Shown here one piece after another: positions 33,450 to 44,475 of a stretch of 64,000 nucleotides of DNA. Origin of the DNA: Talpa occidentalis (lineage: Eukaryota; Chordata; Mammalia; Eulipotyphla; Talpidae); contig NW_023601433.1 of assembly GCF_014898055.3 (NCBI RefSeq), forward strand, positions 82,965,106 through 83,029,105, given 5' to 3'. The notes beneath the pieces are model-generated. The model saw only the letters and a program-made list of their open reading frames with translations. It did not search any database and was not told the DNA's origin. The stretch's first letter is position 1. Every line of letters begins with the position of its first letter. A program made the translations under genes and the position numbers.

Positions 33450-33720
33450 CTGTCCCTCCCCCAGGGCAGAAAATATCAAGGTTAATAACGTGGCCGCTAA
33501 ACCACGAACTGGGGTGGGGCCGGGCCAAAGATCATGATTATTAAGTTCTGCCTGATGTCGGATGAAAGGCAGCCTATAAAAGGGGCAGCGCTATGAGGGC
33601 GGAGGTGGGTCAGGCCCTTTAGCCAGTGGCTGGAGTAGGCCTGGGGAGCCCGTCACATGAAAGTGTCCCGCAGAGACAAGCTGTGATTAATCAGCACTGT
33701 CATTAGTCCACCCCTCTCTG
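33450..33720 (+). promoter_or_regulatory. Candidate promoter/enhancer block with TATA box
   Basis: Non-repetitive block carrying several consensus motifs. An HNF1-like half site GGTTAATAAC lies at 33480-33489. A DR1-type nuclear-receptor match (GGGCCA, A, AGATCA; HNF4/COUP-TF/PPAR class) lies at 33522-33534. A canonical TATA box TATAAAAGG is at 33575-33583. A perfect 10-bp homeodomain palindrome TGATTAATCA is at 33684-33693. AT-rich transcription-factor cores in a GC-rich unique context are typical of conserved regulatory DNA. No downstream coding exon was recognised, so if this is a promoter its transcript is unknown. Confidence 0.35.
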
Positions 33721-33894
33721 CCGGCTGGGCCTTTACCAGGAGGCCTGCTCGTAAAAGCAGCCTCCACTGCACCCAGAGACAACGCCATGGTCGTAACTGA
33801 AAACGGCCCCGGCGCCAGCCCACTCCGATTCCACTGGGCCCGCAGGAGCGTGACCCATGCTGCCAAGCACACCCCACACACTGCTAAAGCATCA

Positions 33895-34040
33895 GCCCTG
33901 AAAGAGGAGGGCTACTGCCCCATTCTTGGCCTGTAGGTGGAGAAAGTGAGGCCCAGGGTGGCAGGGTGGTGGCCGGGATGTAACAAAGCCAGAATTCGCT
34001 CCCAGACCCTCCGCTGTCAGGGGTGGACTCTTCCACCACG
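33895..34040 (-). repeat. MIR (CORE-SINE) fragment
   Basis: Reverse MIR: GCCCCATTCTTGGCCTGTAGG, GGAGAAAGTGAGGCCCAGGG, AACAAAGCCAGAATTCGCTCCCAGACC. Confidence 0.75.
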
Positions 34041-34118
34041 CCCCACCCCTGTCCAGCCCTTTCTCCCAACCAGTGAACATTCTCAGCAGCTGAGGTCAAG
34101 AGAGAAAAGAACTCAGCT

Positions 34119-34394
34119 GGGGGGCCTCCCTGGTGGCGCAAGGGGGTAAGCACAGCACTATGAAGCTACCCGCAGCCACTGCAGCACGAGTTCGATCTTC
34201 GGCCAGGGAGCTACCCACATGGTGCAGCAGACCTCTCCTGACTCACCTGCTGCTCCCCTCAGCAGTGTATTTCAGTCAGTCTGCCTGTTCTGCTCCCCAC
34301 TCTGTCTCTGGTGAATCATCTCACCCCCTGCACCTCTGGCCTGTACCCCTGTTCTTGTAAGCATAAATAAATCTTTAAAAAAAAAAAAAAAAAA
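34119..34394 (+). mobile_element. tRNA-derived SINE, older subfamily
   Basis: TSD AAAAGAACTCAGCT at 34105-34118 and AAAAGAACACAGCT at 34395-34408, one mismatch. The head GGGGGGCCTCCCTGGTGGCGCAAGG and the B-box region AGTTCGATCTTCGG are present. The tail is GCATAAATAAATCTTT followed by a poly(A) run of about 20. It closely resembles the family's second main type. Confidence 0.95.
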
Positions 34395-34408
34395 AAAAGA
34401 ACACAGCT

Positions 34409-34885
34409 CAGGAGTCTGGCCTCCGATGTATTTTCTGTCTTCCCTGTTTGCTCTCACTAATGAATTCACCTCCTTTGCTTTGCCAAGAGCATCTATTGGC
34501 CATGCAGACACTGCATGGCTTTCTCCAGTTCACCTGTCAGTAGGATTTTACCTCCTCTCAGAGAGGCAGCATCTTAGAGCGGGTGAGGATTGAACAGGAA
34601 GGTCTCTGAACAGATTCAGGAAATGTTGGGGATTTTCTTCCAGCTTCGAGTTTCCTCAACCACAAATTCATGCACTGCTTGAGGCTGCCAGACCTACTGG
34701 GAGCATGCTATGTGCTACCTGGGGTTTTATTTAAGACCTCCCACATCTTGAGGACTGTAACTCAGCTTCCCCATCTGTAGAGAAGGAACAGCTAAGATCC
34801 TTAAGATTAAAAGCATGAGAAAATGCCTTTTTCTCTTCTAATTATCCCTTTTTAATTGCATCAGCCAGAGGTTACTCAGCCAGGG
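34409..34885. other. Unassigned; weak MIR trace near its end
   Basis: No gene. 34735-34830 (ACTGTAACTCAGCTTCCCCATCTGTAGAG) may be a small forward MIR fragment. Confidence 0.4.
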
Positions 34886-35010
34886 TTTTAGCCATTCATT
34901 CAACAAATATTTTTTGGTCTCCTGCATTGTACTTGGTTCTGTTTTAGGCTCTGAAGATAAAGTCAAGAGTGAGACATTTGTGTATTTGTGCTGGAGAGTT
35001 CCTAGCTTCC
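34886..35010 (+). repeat. Ancient LINE-like fragment
   Basis: CCATTCATTCAACAAATATTTTTTGG, CATTGTACTTGGTTCTGTTTTAGGC and CTGAAGATAAAGTC are the familiar opening of the mammal-wide LINE-like repeat. Confidence 0.6.
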
Positions 35011-35214
35011 TTCAGATCCTCCAAGAGTTCTGTGAACCAAAAAGTTAATATGTTACAAGGTGGAAAAAAAGTCCACATCTTGGCATACATTTTTAGAGTG
35101 GAGCTTTTTAGAGTGGAGTTATTTTTTGTTTTTATTTGCCCTAATCCAGCTAGGAGTTCCTGCGTGCTTACCAGGATGTCTAGACATAGCCACATAAATT
35201 CCTTCTGATCCGCC

Positions 35215-35345
35215 GCGTTATGGATCCCTGGGTCATCCTCCTCTGGCCTCCACTTCCTGATCTATAAAATGGGATTAATGATAACCCCCAAGGATAGCAT
35301 CAGATTCATGAGCTGAAGCGACCAACGTGCTTTGAATTCCCTGAA
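35215..35345 (+). repeat. MIR (CORE-SINE) fragment
   Basis: Forward MIR core: CCTCCACTTCCTGATCTATAAAATGGG, ATTAATGATAACCCCC, then ATGAGCTGAAGCGACC, AACGTGCTTTG. Confidence 0.75.
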
Positions 35346-35930
35346 AAAGGGTGAGGCCTGAGCTGTGGGGGCCGAGATGGAAACGCTGCCTAAGATAAGG
35401 CCCTCCGCCTCCCCCCCAGGACCCCTACCTGAAAGGACACTCTGGTCCCGTAGTGTGACACCTGAACAGGCATTGGAAAGGGACAAGGTCCCAGAATTAA
35501 GGACTGAAGCAGAGAGAGGGTGGTGCACATGCATTTACCTCCGGGTCACTGGCTCCAACGCAGCCTGGCAGATCTCAACTGAAAGTTACGGCCACCTGCT
35601 CCATGACCTTAATCCATTCTCTACCATGCACATGGCAATGGCAGCCCCAGCGGACAGGCTGCCACTGACCATGGCTGAAAATGGGTCACTCTCAAGAGCC
35701 CCAAAGCTTGGCCTGGGTGCTGGGCTGGGGGGGAAGGGGGAGAATAGGGAAGGGTCTGGAAACTTTCCATCTAAAATATTTGCTGGAAGAGTAATTAGGT
35801 GAAGGGTTTTTCACTAGGAATTTTTTCAGATTCTCTACCATCCTCAGCTCTGAAGCCCAGCAGATCACACCATCAACCGGAACTGGATATCATATAAGTG
35901 AGAGCAGTTGAAGGAGGCCAATGGTCAATT
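35346..35930. other. Unassigned stretch, no gene
   Basis: A 145-codon open frame (35365-35802, +) spans this interval, but its composition and lack of any recognisable motif argue against coding. Confidence 0.4.
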
Positions 35931-36165
35931 TCACCAGTAATAAAAGCTGTTGATTAAGAACCTACAGTGTGCCAACCAGGGATGTGCTCTCATTGCCTGT
36001 GCCATCTCATGCATCTCCTCTGTGCTTTGTAATCAGCCCAAATCCAGCCACTATGGACTCTTACCTTCAATTGACAGATGAGGAAACTGAGGCTCTGAGA
36101 GGCATAGAAATGGCCTAAAGTCACACAGCAGTAAGTAATGAGGCATGATTTGAACTCAGAATTTA
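35931..36165 (-). repeat. MIR (CORE-SINE), nearly complete
   Basis: Reverse MIR: GAACCTACAGTGTGCCAACCAGG, TTGACAGATGAGGAAACTGAGGC, AAAGTCACACAGCAGTAAG, TTTGAACTCAGAATTT. Confidence 0.88.
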
Positions 36166-36239
36166 TTAGTGCAGACACCTCTTCAGAGGGGATGATGAGA
36201 ATGTTCCAGAGATAATGGTGGTAATGACCACGTGACAAC

Positions 36240-36610
36240 ATGCAAGCACTTATGCCACTGAAGTGTGCCCCTCAAAATTATTAAAGTGGTAAATTTTGTT
36301 ATGTATATTTTACCAGACAGAGTTGATTATTTGAAAAACATCATTTTCAATGGGAAAAAAAAAATGTGTGAAGCATGCACTCCCTTGAGACCCAGTGCAC
36401 CCACTTTTAGATGCAATCATGAAGGAGAGGGAACAGCAGAACCATGTATAGGGGAAGAGTTAAGTGAGGTGTTTTCATCCAGTGGAACAATACGCAGCAG
36501 AGAAAATGAGATAGTCTATAGTCCTAATACAGGAAGGTCTTCTGGGAACATTGTTAAGAGGAAAAAAATGGTTGCAGGCTTATACAGACAGTAAGAATCC
36601 ATTTACATAA
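36240..36610 (+). mobile_element. Old L1 LINE tail fragments
   Basis: 36240-36340 is an L1 3' terminus (CACTGAAGTGTGCCCC, TTATTAAAGTGGTAAATTTTG, ATGTATATTTTACC). The following bases carry a second L1-like stretch (GTGGAACAATACGCAGCAGAG, AGTAAGAATCCATTTACATAAAC). Confidence 0.65.
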
Positions 36611-37484
36611 ACACACTAACACACACACCAAAAAGTACCACTTGTGCTCTCTATCTGTGTAGTCAGTTCTGCTTGTTTGGAAAACACAGATTTGTTCCAA
36701 CATGATTAATATATTTAGGAACATCTGAGCATAACCAAATTTTGTGTTTGCTTGTGCATGATTTCATTCACCAGAAACACCCGGTCAATGCAGAAAATTG
36801 CACCCAGCTGAACTGACCACACAGGAACACATGGAACAAACACCCCTAAAACGTGTAACAGCTGCCCAGAGTGTGCATTGAGTGTTACACCAAGCCCACC
36901 TGGTGTTGCGACCGCCTCTTTCCAGCTCTTTACAACAAAGCACAACCTACAGTCCTTCTGATGCTGCTGCCCCAGGGGGAGTTCAGGGCTTCGCAGAAGG
37001 AAAGTGCCAATTTTATTAAGGCATTTATAAATTTCATAACCCAGTCATGTGTAAAATTGTGCTATCATTTTTTTTATTAGGTTCCCATTTTTTTCTTGTG
37101 TCACAGACACAGTTTCTGCATTTGCCCCTTAGCCCTATTTTTCTCACAAGCCCTGTCTTTACTGCATGGCTTTGCATACAGAGGTGATTTTAGGAATCCA
37201 CACATTGTGTTATAAGAGAAGTGACCATACACAGAGTATTTCTAAAGATACATATATGTGCGCGCACACACACATGCATGGATACACAAATTCAAAGCTG
37301 ATGAACCGATAGCAGTTCATTTATCATCAGATTTGGGGGGAGGGGTTAGAGGTGGTGGCTGATGGGACTTCAGTCTTATCTGTCTAGGTTTGATTTTTTA
37401 CAAGAAGTGTTACTCGTTTGATTAATAATTGTGGAACTAAATGTTAATGAAATTCATTTAAATTTGTTAATTAAATATTTAAAT
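36611..37484. other. Unassigned, AT-rich, no gene
   Basis: Contains a short CG/CA dinucleotide run near 37259-37275 and AT-rich sequence near 37430-37484 that may belong to the adjacent L1. No gene seen. Confidence 0.4.
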
Positions 37485-37915
37485 GCAATACCCATGTTCA
37501 CAGCAACACTGTTCATAATAGCCAACAGGTAAAAGCCACCCCCATATTTGCTGATGGATTAATGTGCAAACAAAATCCAAATTGCCAAATGTGGTGTCCC
37601 TGCCAGGGAATACTATTCAGCTTTGATAAAGGAAGAAATTGTATCACGTGCTACAACCTGGATGAGCCCCTGTGAAAAAATCCAGTGGAGAAAAGGCGAA
37701 GGCAGTGTGATTCCACTTATTGAGGAAACTGGCACAGTGAGATCCAGAGACAGCAGGTGGAATGGTGTGGCAGAGACTGGGGGAGGGAGCAGTGGGGAGT
37801 TACTCTGGCTTAATGCAGACAGAGCTTCGGGCTTCCTAGGTGAAAAGTTTTAGAGATATATTATATAGCATGGTAAAAATACCGAAAGCTGCCAAAGTGT
37901 ACATTTATGTTACAT
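37485..37915 (+). mobile_element. Old L1 LINE 3' fragment
   Basis: CAGCAACACTGTTCATAATAGCC, GAATACTATTCAGCTTTGATAAAGG, GTGCTACAACCTGGATGAGCCC and a tail TGGTAAAAATACCGAAAGC follow the order of an old L1 3' end. Confidence 0.8.
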
Positions 37916-39114
37916 GTTTTATTACCATTACTTTTTTTTTTTTTAAGAAAAGATCCACAGTAACAAACCAATGTAGCAGGTGACAAGTGACATTGATAAA
38001 GCAACAACCACGGGTTCCCAAAGATGCCGACAGGCCCATTTCCTGCAGAACAAGACCTGGCCCCCATCCTGTAAGTGGATGTCACAGAAGCTGGTTAACT
38101 CCAGCTGACTCTGGTAAGGCCGGTTGGTTGGCTGATTGATTGGGAGAGGCCGGGTACCCAGCCCAGAGGCCTAATATGAGCCCGAGTCAGGAGGGCACCA
38201 TAAATAACATGTTAACGACATGTCTCTCCGCTGGGCCAGGCATCCAGCAAAGCCTGAACTGCTTTGAGCCTCCCGTTCACTGCGAAACCAGATCCTGCCC
38301 CATCTCTACAAGAAGGTGCCCTGAAAATCTCCGATCTGGCACACAGCAGAGAAGCAGCATTGGCCCAAGGCTGCGCATTCACCAGGGGCTCCAGACCCCT
38401 TCCCATTTGCTTCTCACAGATGCTGGCCCTGCCAGCTGCTCCTGGAGAGAGGCAGGGGTAAAATAGCAGGCCTGCGTGCGTGCCACATAGTGGGAGGACA
38501 AGTTGGCAGGCCGGGGTGGGAAGCCTGTGGAACACCTGCTTCTGGGGTGTGTGGGGCCCCCGCTTTCCTGGGACCCAAAGTGATCCTGAGACGTGCCCTG
38601 GGCCCCTGCCACAACTTTCTGCAGCAATCAGAGTCACGGCCGGCCACATCTGCCACTCTGGTAAGCCGGAGGGTTGGGGCGGCACCTGCACTTCCAGCTT
38701 CACTGAGCTGCCCGGACAGGAGAGGCAGCTGGGGCAGCTTCCCGGGCCTGGCAGGGGCCAAACAGCACCATCTCCTAACCCAAGAACGCCCTTCCCCCAT
38801 CCCCTCCCACTTCCTCCCCTCCGACTCTCAGGCAACTTCCAAGATTCAGCTGGCATCCCTCCAATCCTATGCCCCTTCCCCACACACTTCCTGGCAGAGA
38901 CAAGGCTCACGAAAGCTAAACAAGCCATGTGCAGTCACGCGGCTGGGGGTCAAGGTGGGGGTCAAGAGGATCTTAAAGTTGGAAGATCTTCAAGGGACCG
39001 AGGAGAGTCTTCGTTGCCTGTGCTGTCTACCCCTTCCTGAGAACCTGCTGTAAAGACGATCTCCTTAAATGTACGCACTCAAACACACATACAAATTTCT
39101 CAGGGGCTGACCTC
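37916..39114. other. GC-rich unassigned stretch, no supported gene
   Basis: Long open frames on both strands (up to 238 codons at 38212-38928, -) arise in GC-rich DNA. None shows a known motif, and frames overlap on opposite strands. A CTG|GTAAGC donor-like site lies near 38660. Confidence 0.4.
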
Positions 39115-39635
39115 ACCGGCAGACCCAGCAATTCCACTCCGAGCAACAAGCCCAAGAGAAAGGGAAGCAGATGGCTTCCCAAAGCCAGTGCGGGAAGGTC
39201 CTGGCTGCGGTTACTCATAACAGCCAAGCGTGGAAACAGCCTGAATGTCCCTCAACAGATGACCGACTGGACAAACCAGTGGGGTCTATCCCTACAATGC
39301 AACAGTCTCCAGAAATAAAGTTCTGATGTGCGCGATATATGGAGCATGAAAACAGGATGCCACGTGAAAGGGGGCAGCCACGCAAGGGCGCACAGAGTGG
39401 GATTCTATTTATATGAAATGCCCAGGACAGGTCGGTCTGTAGAGATAGGCAGCAGGTTCATGGCTGCCCCGGGCTGGGAGGCGGGGAGTCTGGGGCGCGA
39501 CAGCTTCACGGAGACTCCTTTGTGGGTGAGGAAATGTTCTGGAACTTGATAGTGATGGTTGCAACAACATTGTGGATATGCTAAGACGGTCAATTTCATG
39601 TTAAGTAAATCTTATCTCAATCTATTTTTTTAATT
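39115..39635 (+). mobile_element. Old L1 LINE 3' end
   Basis: ACCCAGCAATTCCACTCCGAGC, GTTACTCATAACAGCCAAGCG, TGAATGTCCCTCAACAGATGACC, TTCTATTTATATGAAATGCCC, GGAAATGTTCTGGAACTTGATAGTGATGG and TTAAGTAAATCTTATCTCAATC are diagnostic of an old L1 tail. Confidence 0.9.
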
Positions 39636-41335
39636 CCAGAGACTTCAAGTTTATCCCTTGACCCCCATAGGAAGAACTCAGAGTAAGGGCAGAGTTGGGG
39701 GAAGTCAGACCCAGCGAGGACACGGAAGTTGCATCTGCCCATAGATCTGGCGCTAACGCCGGCAAGTAACTCCGACTCCCCATCCAGTGCTCCTTTTACC
39801 TTGTTTCTCGGACCTCGCCCTGCTCCCAGCTGTGCCCTGAACCCACACACTCTCTCCCTGAGCCTCAGTTTCTCTGCATGTAGAACTGGAGACTTGGGCC
39901 AGACACTCTCCAATTTCTGCTGTCCACTGGGTGACCATCCATCTTCATTCTAAGAGTCGTTATTTAAACATGCACTAAAAAAATAAAGAAGCGTGCAGAT
40001 GTGTTTTTGTCTTAAACTTTTTCATTCATGCCTGTTTTCCTATAAAAAAAAATTCTTGCGCTGGCTGCACATCAGCCAGAGGACTAGAACTTGTCTGTCC
40101 CCTTTATTGGAAAGGGAACCCATGTGTGCTAACCTTAAAATAGATGTTTATTTTTTTCAAGTGAGTCAGTTTAGAGGAAAATATTAAGCGAATAATCCTA
40201 CAGGTGGTGTAATCATGGAAAAAGGGGGCTAAGAAAGAACGTGACTAACTGGAGTTCAAGACATGCTCGCGAGCAGCTGTGACATTCTCCGACCCCATGA
40301 CAAGCGCGGCTTCCCTGCTCCCGGCGCGGCTATTTAGGGTTCCAGCCTAAAGACACCAGGCGGGATTGGCAGTGGGACAGGTGGGGGCTTGAGAGGGCCT
40401 CTCCCTGGCAAACACTCCACGCTCCCCATGAGGCGGGATCAGCGGCCTGGGGTCCATGGCTGCCCTGCCCAGCGCCCCCCACCTCTCCCCCTGCCCGGGC
40501 TTGCTGCCCCGCTGGAGGCAGCTTTAGGAAAGGGCGTAGGTGCATCCTCTCGGGGGGAAGTGTCCACGCTTCACCCATGCCCAAAAAAGTCTTTCATCGA
40601 AGCCCTACCTCTCCGAGGGTGGAATTTGAGGCCGCGTGACAGGTGGCAGGGAGACATGTTTCAGCGGTGGGGGGACTTGCCAACATCTTCCAAGCACACC
40701 CCCAGGCAGCTGCGGCTTGTCCTACATTTGGACAAACACGTGGTTCTTTTCCTGGGCAAATTCAACCCGGGGTGGGCCAGCTCAGCTCCGGCTCCTCCCA
40801 CAGTTACCTTATCACCGCCCCCCCCAATCCCACCACATCCCCTGATATTTCAGGGGTTCACCAGAGCTGCAAAGCACAGTATTTGGAGCCAGGGGCCTGA
40901 GTCTGCTTTGGGCTCTCTTCCTTACTAGCGGGGGGATGGGGGGGTGCCCCCAGTCTTCTGCAGCCTGGGGTACCTCACCTCTACTATGGGATAAATGGTA
41001 GGGTTATGGATGGGGTGGTCTTGAGGGGAGCCCATTGTGGGTGGCACCCAGGGGGTGCTTAAGCAAATCACCATTACCTTAAGGAAAATGTTAGTTCCCT
41101 TTCAGATGCAGCCCATCGACCTGTAACTTGGGAACTAAAACTGACATGGCCCGATCAAGTGGAGTGAGAGTGTGTGTGTGCATGTGTGTGTTGGGGGTGT
41201 GTATTGGGGGGAGGGGGCGGGGGTATAGCCCTGAGAGACAGGAAAATGGATGGATTAGGAAAGAGAAGAAGAAAACATCTCTCCAAAGACTTTGTTGGGT
41301 TTGGGGTTATTAAAGCAGGCAACGCTATGGCTTAC
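39636..41335. other. Unassigned, partly GC-rich; G-quadruplex motif
   Basis: No gene recognised. 40250-40560 is moderately CpG-containing. The G-rich tract at 41193-41223 is listed separately. Open frames on both strands at 40330-40928 show no recognisable motif. Confidence 0.4.
41167..41223 (+). repeat. GT-rich simple repeat with strong G-quadruplex motif
   Basis: A TG-rich run leads into four G tracts of five or six Gs: 41193-41197, 41206-41211, 41213-41217 and 41219-41223, with loops of 8, 1 and 1 bases. The short loops and long tracts predict a stable quadruplex. Confidence 0.8.
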
Positions 41336-41339
41336 TCCA

Positions 41340-42060
41340 AAAATTTAATTTAAGAAACTACATTAAATTATATTAAAAACTATCATGTGGGAGACTATCC
41401 TGATGCCCAGGCCGCTTCTCCCCCAGGCATCCCCACCCCCAAGCCCAGCCCCAAACAAGAACATGTCTTTGTACCTCCAAGAGCCCAAGTGGAAAGCAAA
41501 GAGGGCGACTTTCAAACAGGCTGTTAGACCTCGCCCAGCAACCGGGCTCCCCAGCGCTCATTACGTTAATCCAGTGGGTTTGTCTTTTCTTTTCTTGCCC
41601 GATTTCCTCCTTCGGAATCAGCGGGGACCCCCTGGGAGAAGCACGCATGGTAAGCCGCCAGGCAGGCCTCCTCTTCAGCTGACAAAATGCATTAACGCCA
41701 CAGATGAGGGAACTGATCCCCCCACGCCCCACGCAACAGGAGTAATAAAAAACCTATTTTGTTTTCAGCTGACCACACAGTGCATGTGCCAGGGTAAATA
41801 GATCGGCTTTCTGCGGCTTCACCCCCTCTCCTGCTCCGCTCTCCCCACCCCCCCTGCCATGTTTGGGAGTTTTGATATGTCATAACATTGTGTCTGTTTA
41901 TCTGAAATATTTCCACTCAAAACGCTTGTTTCTTCAATCCCACTGACATGTTGATACAGCTCCTGACAGCTGAGGGACTCCGATTGAAATAAAATGTAAA
42001 GTAAACACATTTGCATACCGTCTCTACACAGCCGGGCTCCAAGGAAGCCAGGAAACAAGG
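41340..42060. promoter_or_regulatory. Candidate conserved non-coding block
   Basis: No recognisable repeat across about 700 bases that lie between repeat-rich regions. The sequence mixes AT-rich homeodomain-like cores (TCATTACGTTAATCC, ATGCATTAACGCC, GTAATAAAAAACC) with unique flanks and reads like a developmental enhancer or ultraconserved-type element. It also has two microexon-like AG...GT pairs, reported in the findings. Conservation cannot be tested here. Confidence 0.3.
41622..41649 (+). other. Candidate 28-nt microexon
   Basis: A long pyrimidine-rich tract (about 41579-41614) ends in AATCAG, followed by 28 bases and a near-consensus donor ATG|GTAAGC. Both splice signals are good and the interval sits in unique DNA. 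No adjacent exons or host gene are recognised. Confidence 0.15.
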
Positions 42061-42724
42061 AGATTGAAATCAGAATTTCTTATCTGCCATCACCCCACCT
42101 TCGGGGTCCCTCCTGTCCCCTTTTCCAGCTCCCTGCTTCTGGAAAGCCTCAGAATTAAAGGATCGCCCACCGTTGGGGTGGGGGAACCTTCCTTTATCAT
42201 TTTTGCCTCATCCTCTCCCGTCCTGGGCTGGAACATTGGAAGATCAGAGTCATTTTCTTGGAACATTTCTTCCCCGATGTATTTTCTTTTTGAGACCTGA
42301 GAGCTTCAGCGAGAGTGAGTGGGGAGCATGAGCTGGTATGCTTAGGGGGGAACCTGTCCCTGTTTTGAGACTCTGTTTCTCTGCAGTGAGGGGGCTGCAC
42401 TAAAATCCATCTCCAGTTCTGACGGCCACAGATGCCTCCCTGAGAGCTGGGGTGACTGTCACTGGCAGTGTCCCTTCTACCTACCTGTGTCCTCGGGAAA
42501 TGGACGTCCATCTAACGCTCTCGCCTTTGCACGGCTTTTGCAAAGGCATCAAGAAGTCAGAAGCCCCGGCAGAGCCCCACCTCCAGGGCTGCCCGTGGTG
42601 GACGTGGCTAGTGGCGGTGACTTTCTCATTCAGCCTCATGCTCCCTCAGGACCCGGCTCAACAGTCCTCCAAGGAGCTGCCGCAAAGCAGCGTCGGCTGT
42701 CCAGGGACCACCTGTTCCCAACCT

Positions 42725-43325
42725 CTCACCTGAGTGGTTCTCCAAGTTGGGTGCTGGGGAGGCAGCGGCAGCCTCACCTGGACACTTGTTAGAAGTGGGG
42801 ATCCTCAGGCCCCACCCCAGGGCTGCTAAGTCAGGAACCCAGGGTGTGGCCAGTGGAGTCAGCTCACGTGGGGTCACAAGCACCGCCGTGGGAGCACTCA
42901 CACCACGGAAAGTGGCTGCAAATCGGGGCCTCTCCCCCGACCCCAGAGAGCCACCTGATGGGGCCCAGGGGTTTGCACTGTAAGATGTCCTCCAGGGGGT
43001 TCTGGAGCACTAGGATGTGTCAGAGCAGAGCTACAAGTAAAAATCAGCAGATCTCCCAGGAATCATCCGGGGAGCTTTTAAAAACATGCTGCTGTTAGGG
43101 TCCCCCTCAGCCTGATGAAGTCAGAACGTCAGGGACAGGAGCTGAGTATGGGTATTTTTATGTCTCCTTGGGGATTTCCAAGGGGCAGTGAAGTCTGAGA
43201 TCCACCGGCCTACACCAGACTTTAACCTGGACCCACAACTCCCAGGAGCTTGTTAAAATGCAGATGTAGGTTCCCAAGGGGTTGAGGCCGCTGCCCTGAG
43301 GACCACACTTTGGGGAGCCCGATAA
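42725..43325. repeat. Cluster of hAT MER5/MER20-like fragments
   Basis: Three successive MER5-type segments: 42725-42970 (CACCTGGACACTTGTTAGAAG, CAGGCCCCACCCCAGG), 43040-43200 (ATCATCCGGGGAGCTTTTAAAAAC, GATTTCCAAGGGGCAGTG) and 43205-43325 (GGAGCTTGTTAAAATGCAG, GGACCACACTTTGGGG). Their order suggests independent or nested insertions. The unique interval 42061-42724 before the cluster holds no supported gene. Confidence 0.7.
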
Positions 43326-44104
43326 ACCCCTCTACGCTCCCCAAACACCATCATCCTCTCCTGTGCCCCAGTGCCCCTTTATCCTTCTCCCTTATCAGAA
43401 ATCCCAAAACACTGGGACTGCCCACCAAGTGGGCACATCCCCAAAGGGGCATTTCCATAGCCTGCAGAGAAAATGGGTATGAGAGCAGCATTTGCCTCGA
43501 GAAGCCCCAAGGCTGTGCAAGGGCTGGGAGGGAGACTCGGGCAAATATGTTTGCATACAGTGGACAGGTCCTTCCTACCAGGCCCCAAAGTGCCTCCCAG
43601 TGAGCAGGGCCACGATTATGACTCACCCAGAGGCTGGGGGGCCTGGCATGGGGGCAGGAGGTGAATGCAGTGTCTATTCAACTAACCCCTTCCTGCTCCC
43701 AACGCCCTTCGCTCAGAGGCGGGGCGGGCTCGCAGCGATGCCTTCCCACACTTTAGCCCCTTCTCTAGGGACCAGCTTGCAAGCCGGGTGGGCAGCCAAC
43801 AGCTGGTCTTCCACTCACTCCGACCAGAAACCCCTCTCCTGGGCACGGAGTTTGAGGGTGGCCTCAGACACTGCTGAAAAAGCAGAGAAAAAAATCAGCC
43901 AAAGCATCTACATGTCTCTAACCGTGGGAAAAGAGCCGCATCACATGGGCAGTGCCAAGTCACAGCTCCTGGCGGCTCCTGCGCTGGTCCTGCCCCCAAC
44001 ACACCTTCCCTTTTCTTCATCCTCCTCCTCCTCATCACACCAACTCAGACTGAGCACCGAAATTGCCACCGCGAGGCTCAGATTTGACACGATTCACTCT
44101 GTTT
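43326..44104. other. Unassigned GC-rich stretch, no gene
   Basis: A 206-codon open frame (43492-44112, +) runs through it but has no recognisable motif. A short GGGGCGGGC motif near 43722 is Sp1-like. Confidence 0.4.
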
Positions 44105-44240
44105 GTTGTTAGATGAGGTGGGGCCAGGTCCCGTGGTGAAGACTCAGGAGAAAAGTGGCTTCCCCAGGGCCAAGAGTTCTAAAAGGCAGGATTTGAATCC
44201 TGGTCTTTTTAGGATTCTGGACTCAGTGCTTCCAGGTCTG
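44105..44240 (-). repeat. MIR (CORE-SINE) fragment
   Basis: Reverse MIR: GATGAGGTGGGGCC, AAGTGGCTTCCCCAGGGCC, GGCAGGATTTGAATCCTGG, ATTCTGGACTCAGTGC. Confidence 0.78.
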
Positions 44241-44254
44241 GAGGGTTCCTTCCT

Positions 44255-44475
44255 GCACCCCCTCCTCTCAGGAGCTCTTGCAGTGTCTCCTGCTCTCATG
44301 CTCACGGTCCTACCTCATGCTCTGGGCATGCTGTGTGCCAGCCCGGCACGGCACAGCTGCCCTAGCTCGCTGCACACCTCAGCGCCTTTGCATTTGCTGT
44401 TCCTCTGCCCAAATGCTCATCCGCCCAAGATGCAGGTCTTCCTTCACCCCATCCTGCTCCTCAGACGGCTCTAAC
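44255..44475 (+). repeat. L2 LINE 3' end
   Basis: CTCAGCGCCTTTGCATTTGCTGTTCCTCTGCCC, then GCAGGTCTTCCTTCACCCCATCCTGC match the characteristic L2 3' region. Confidence 0.82.

Noticed and set aside
38212..38928. 238-codon open frame on the minus strand, with long frames on the plus strand
   Set aside because: GC-rich DNA lacks stop codons on several frames at once. No motif or splice context supports any of them.
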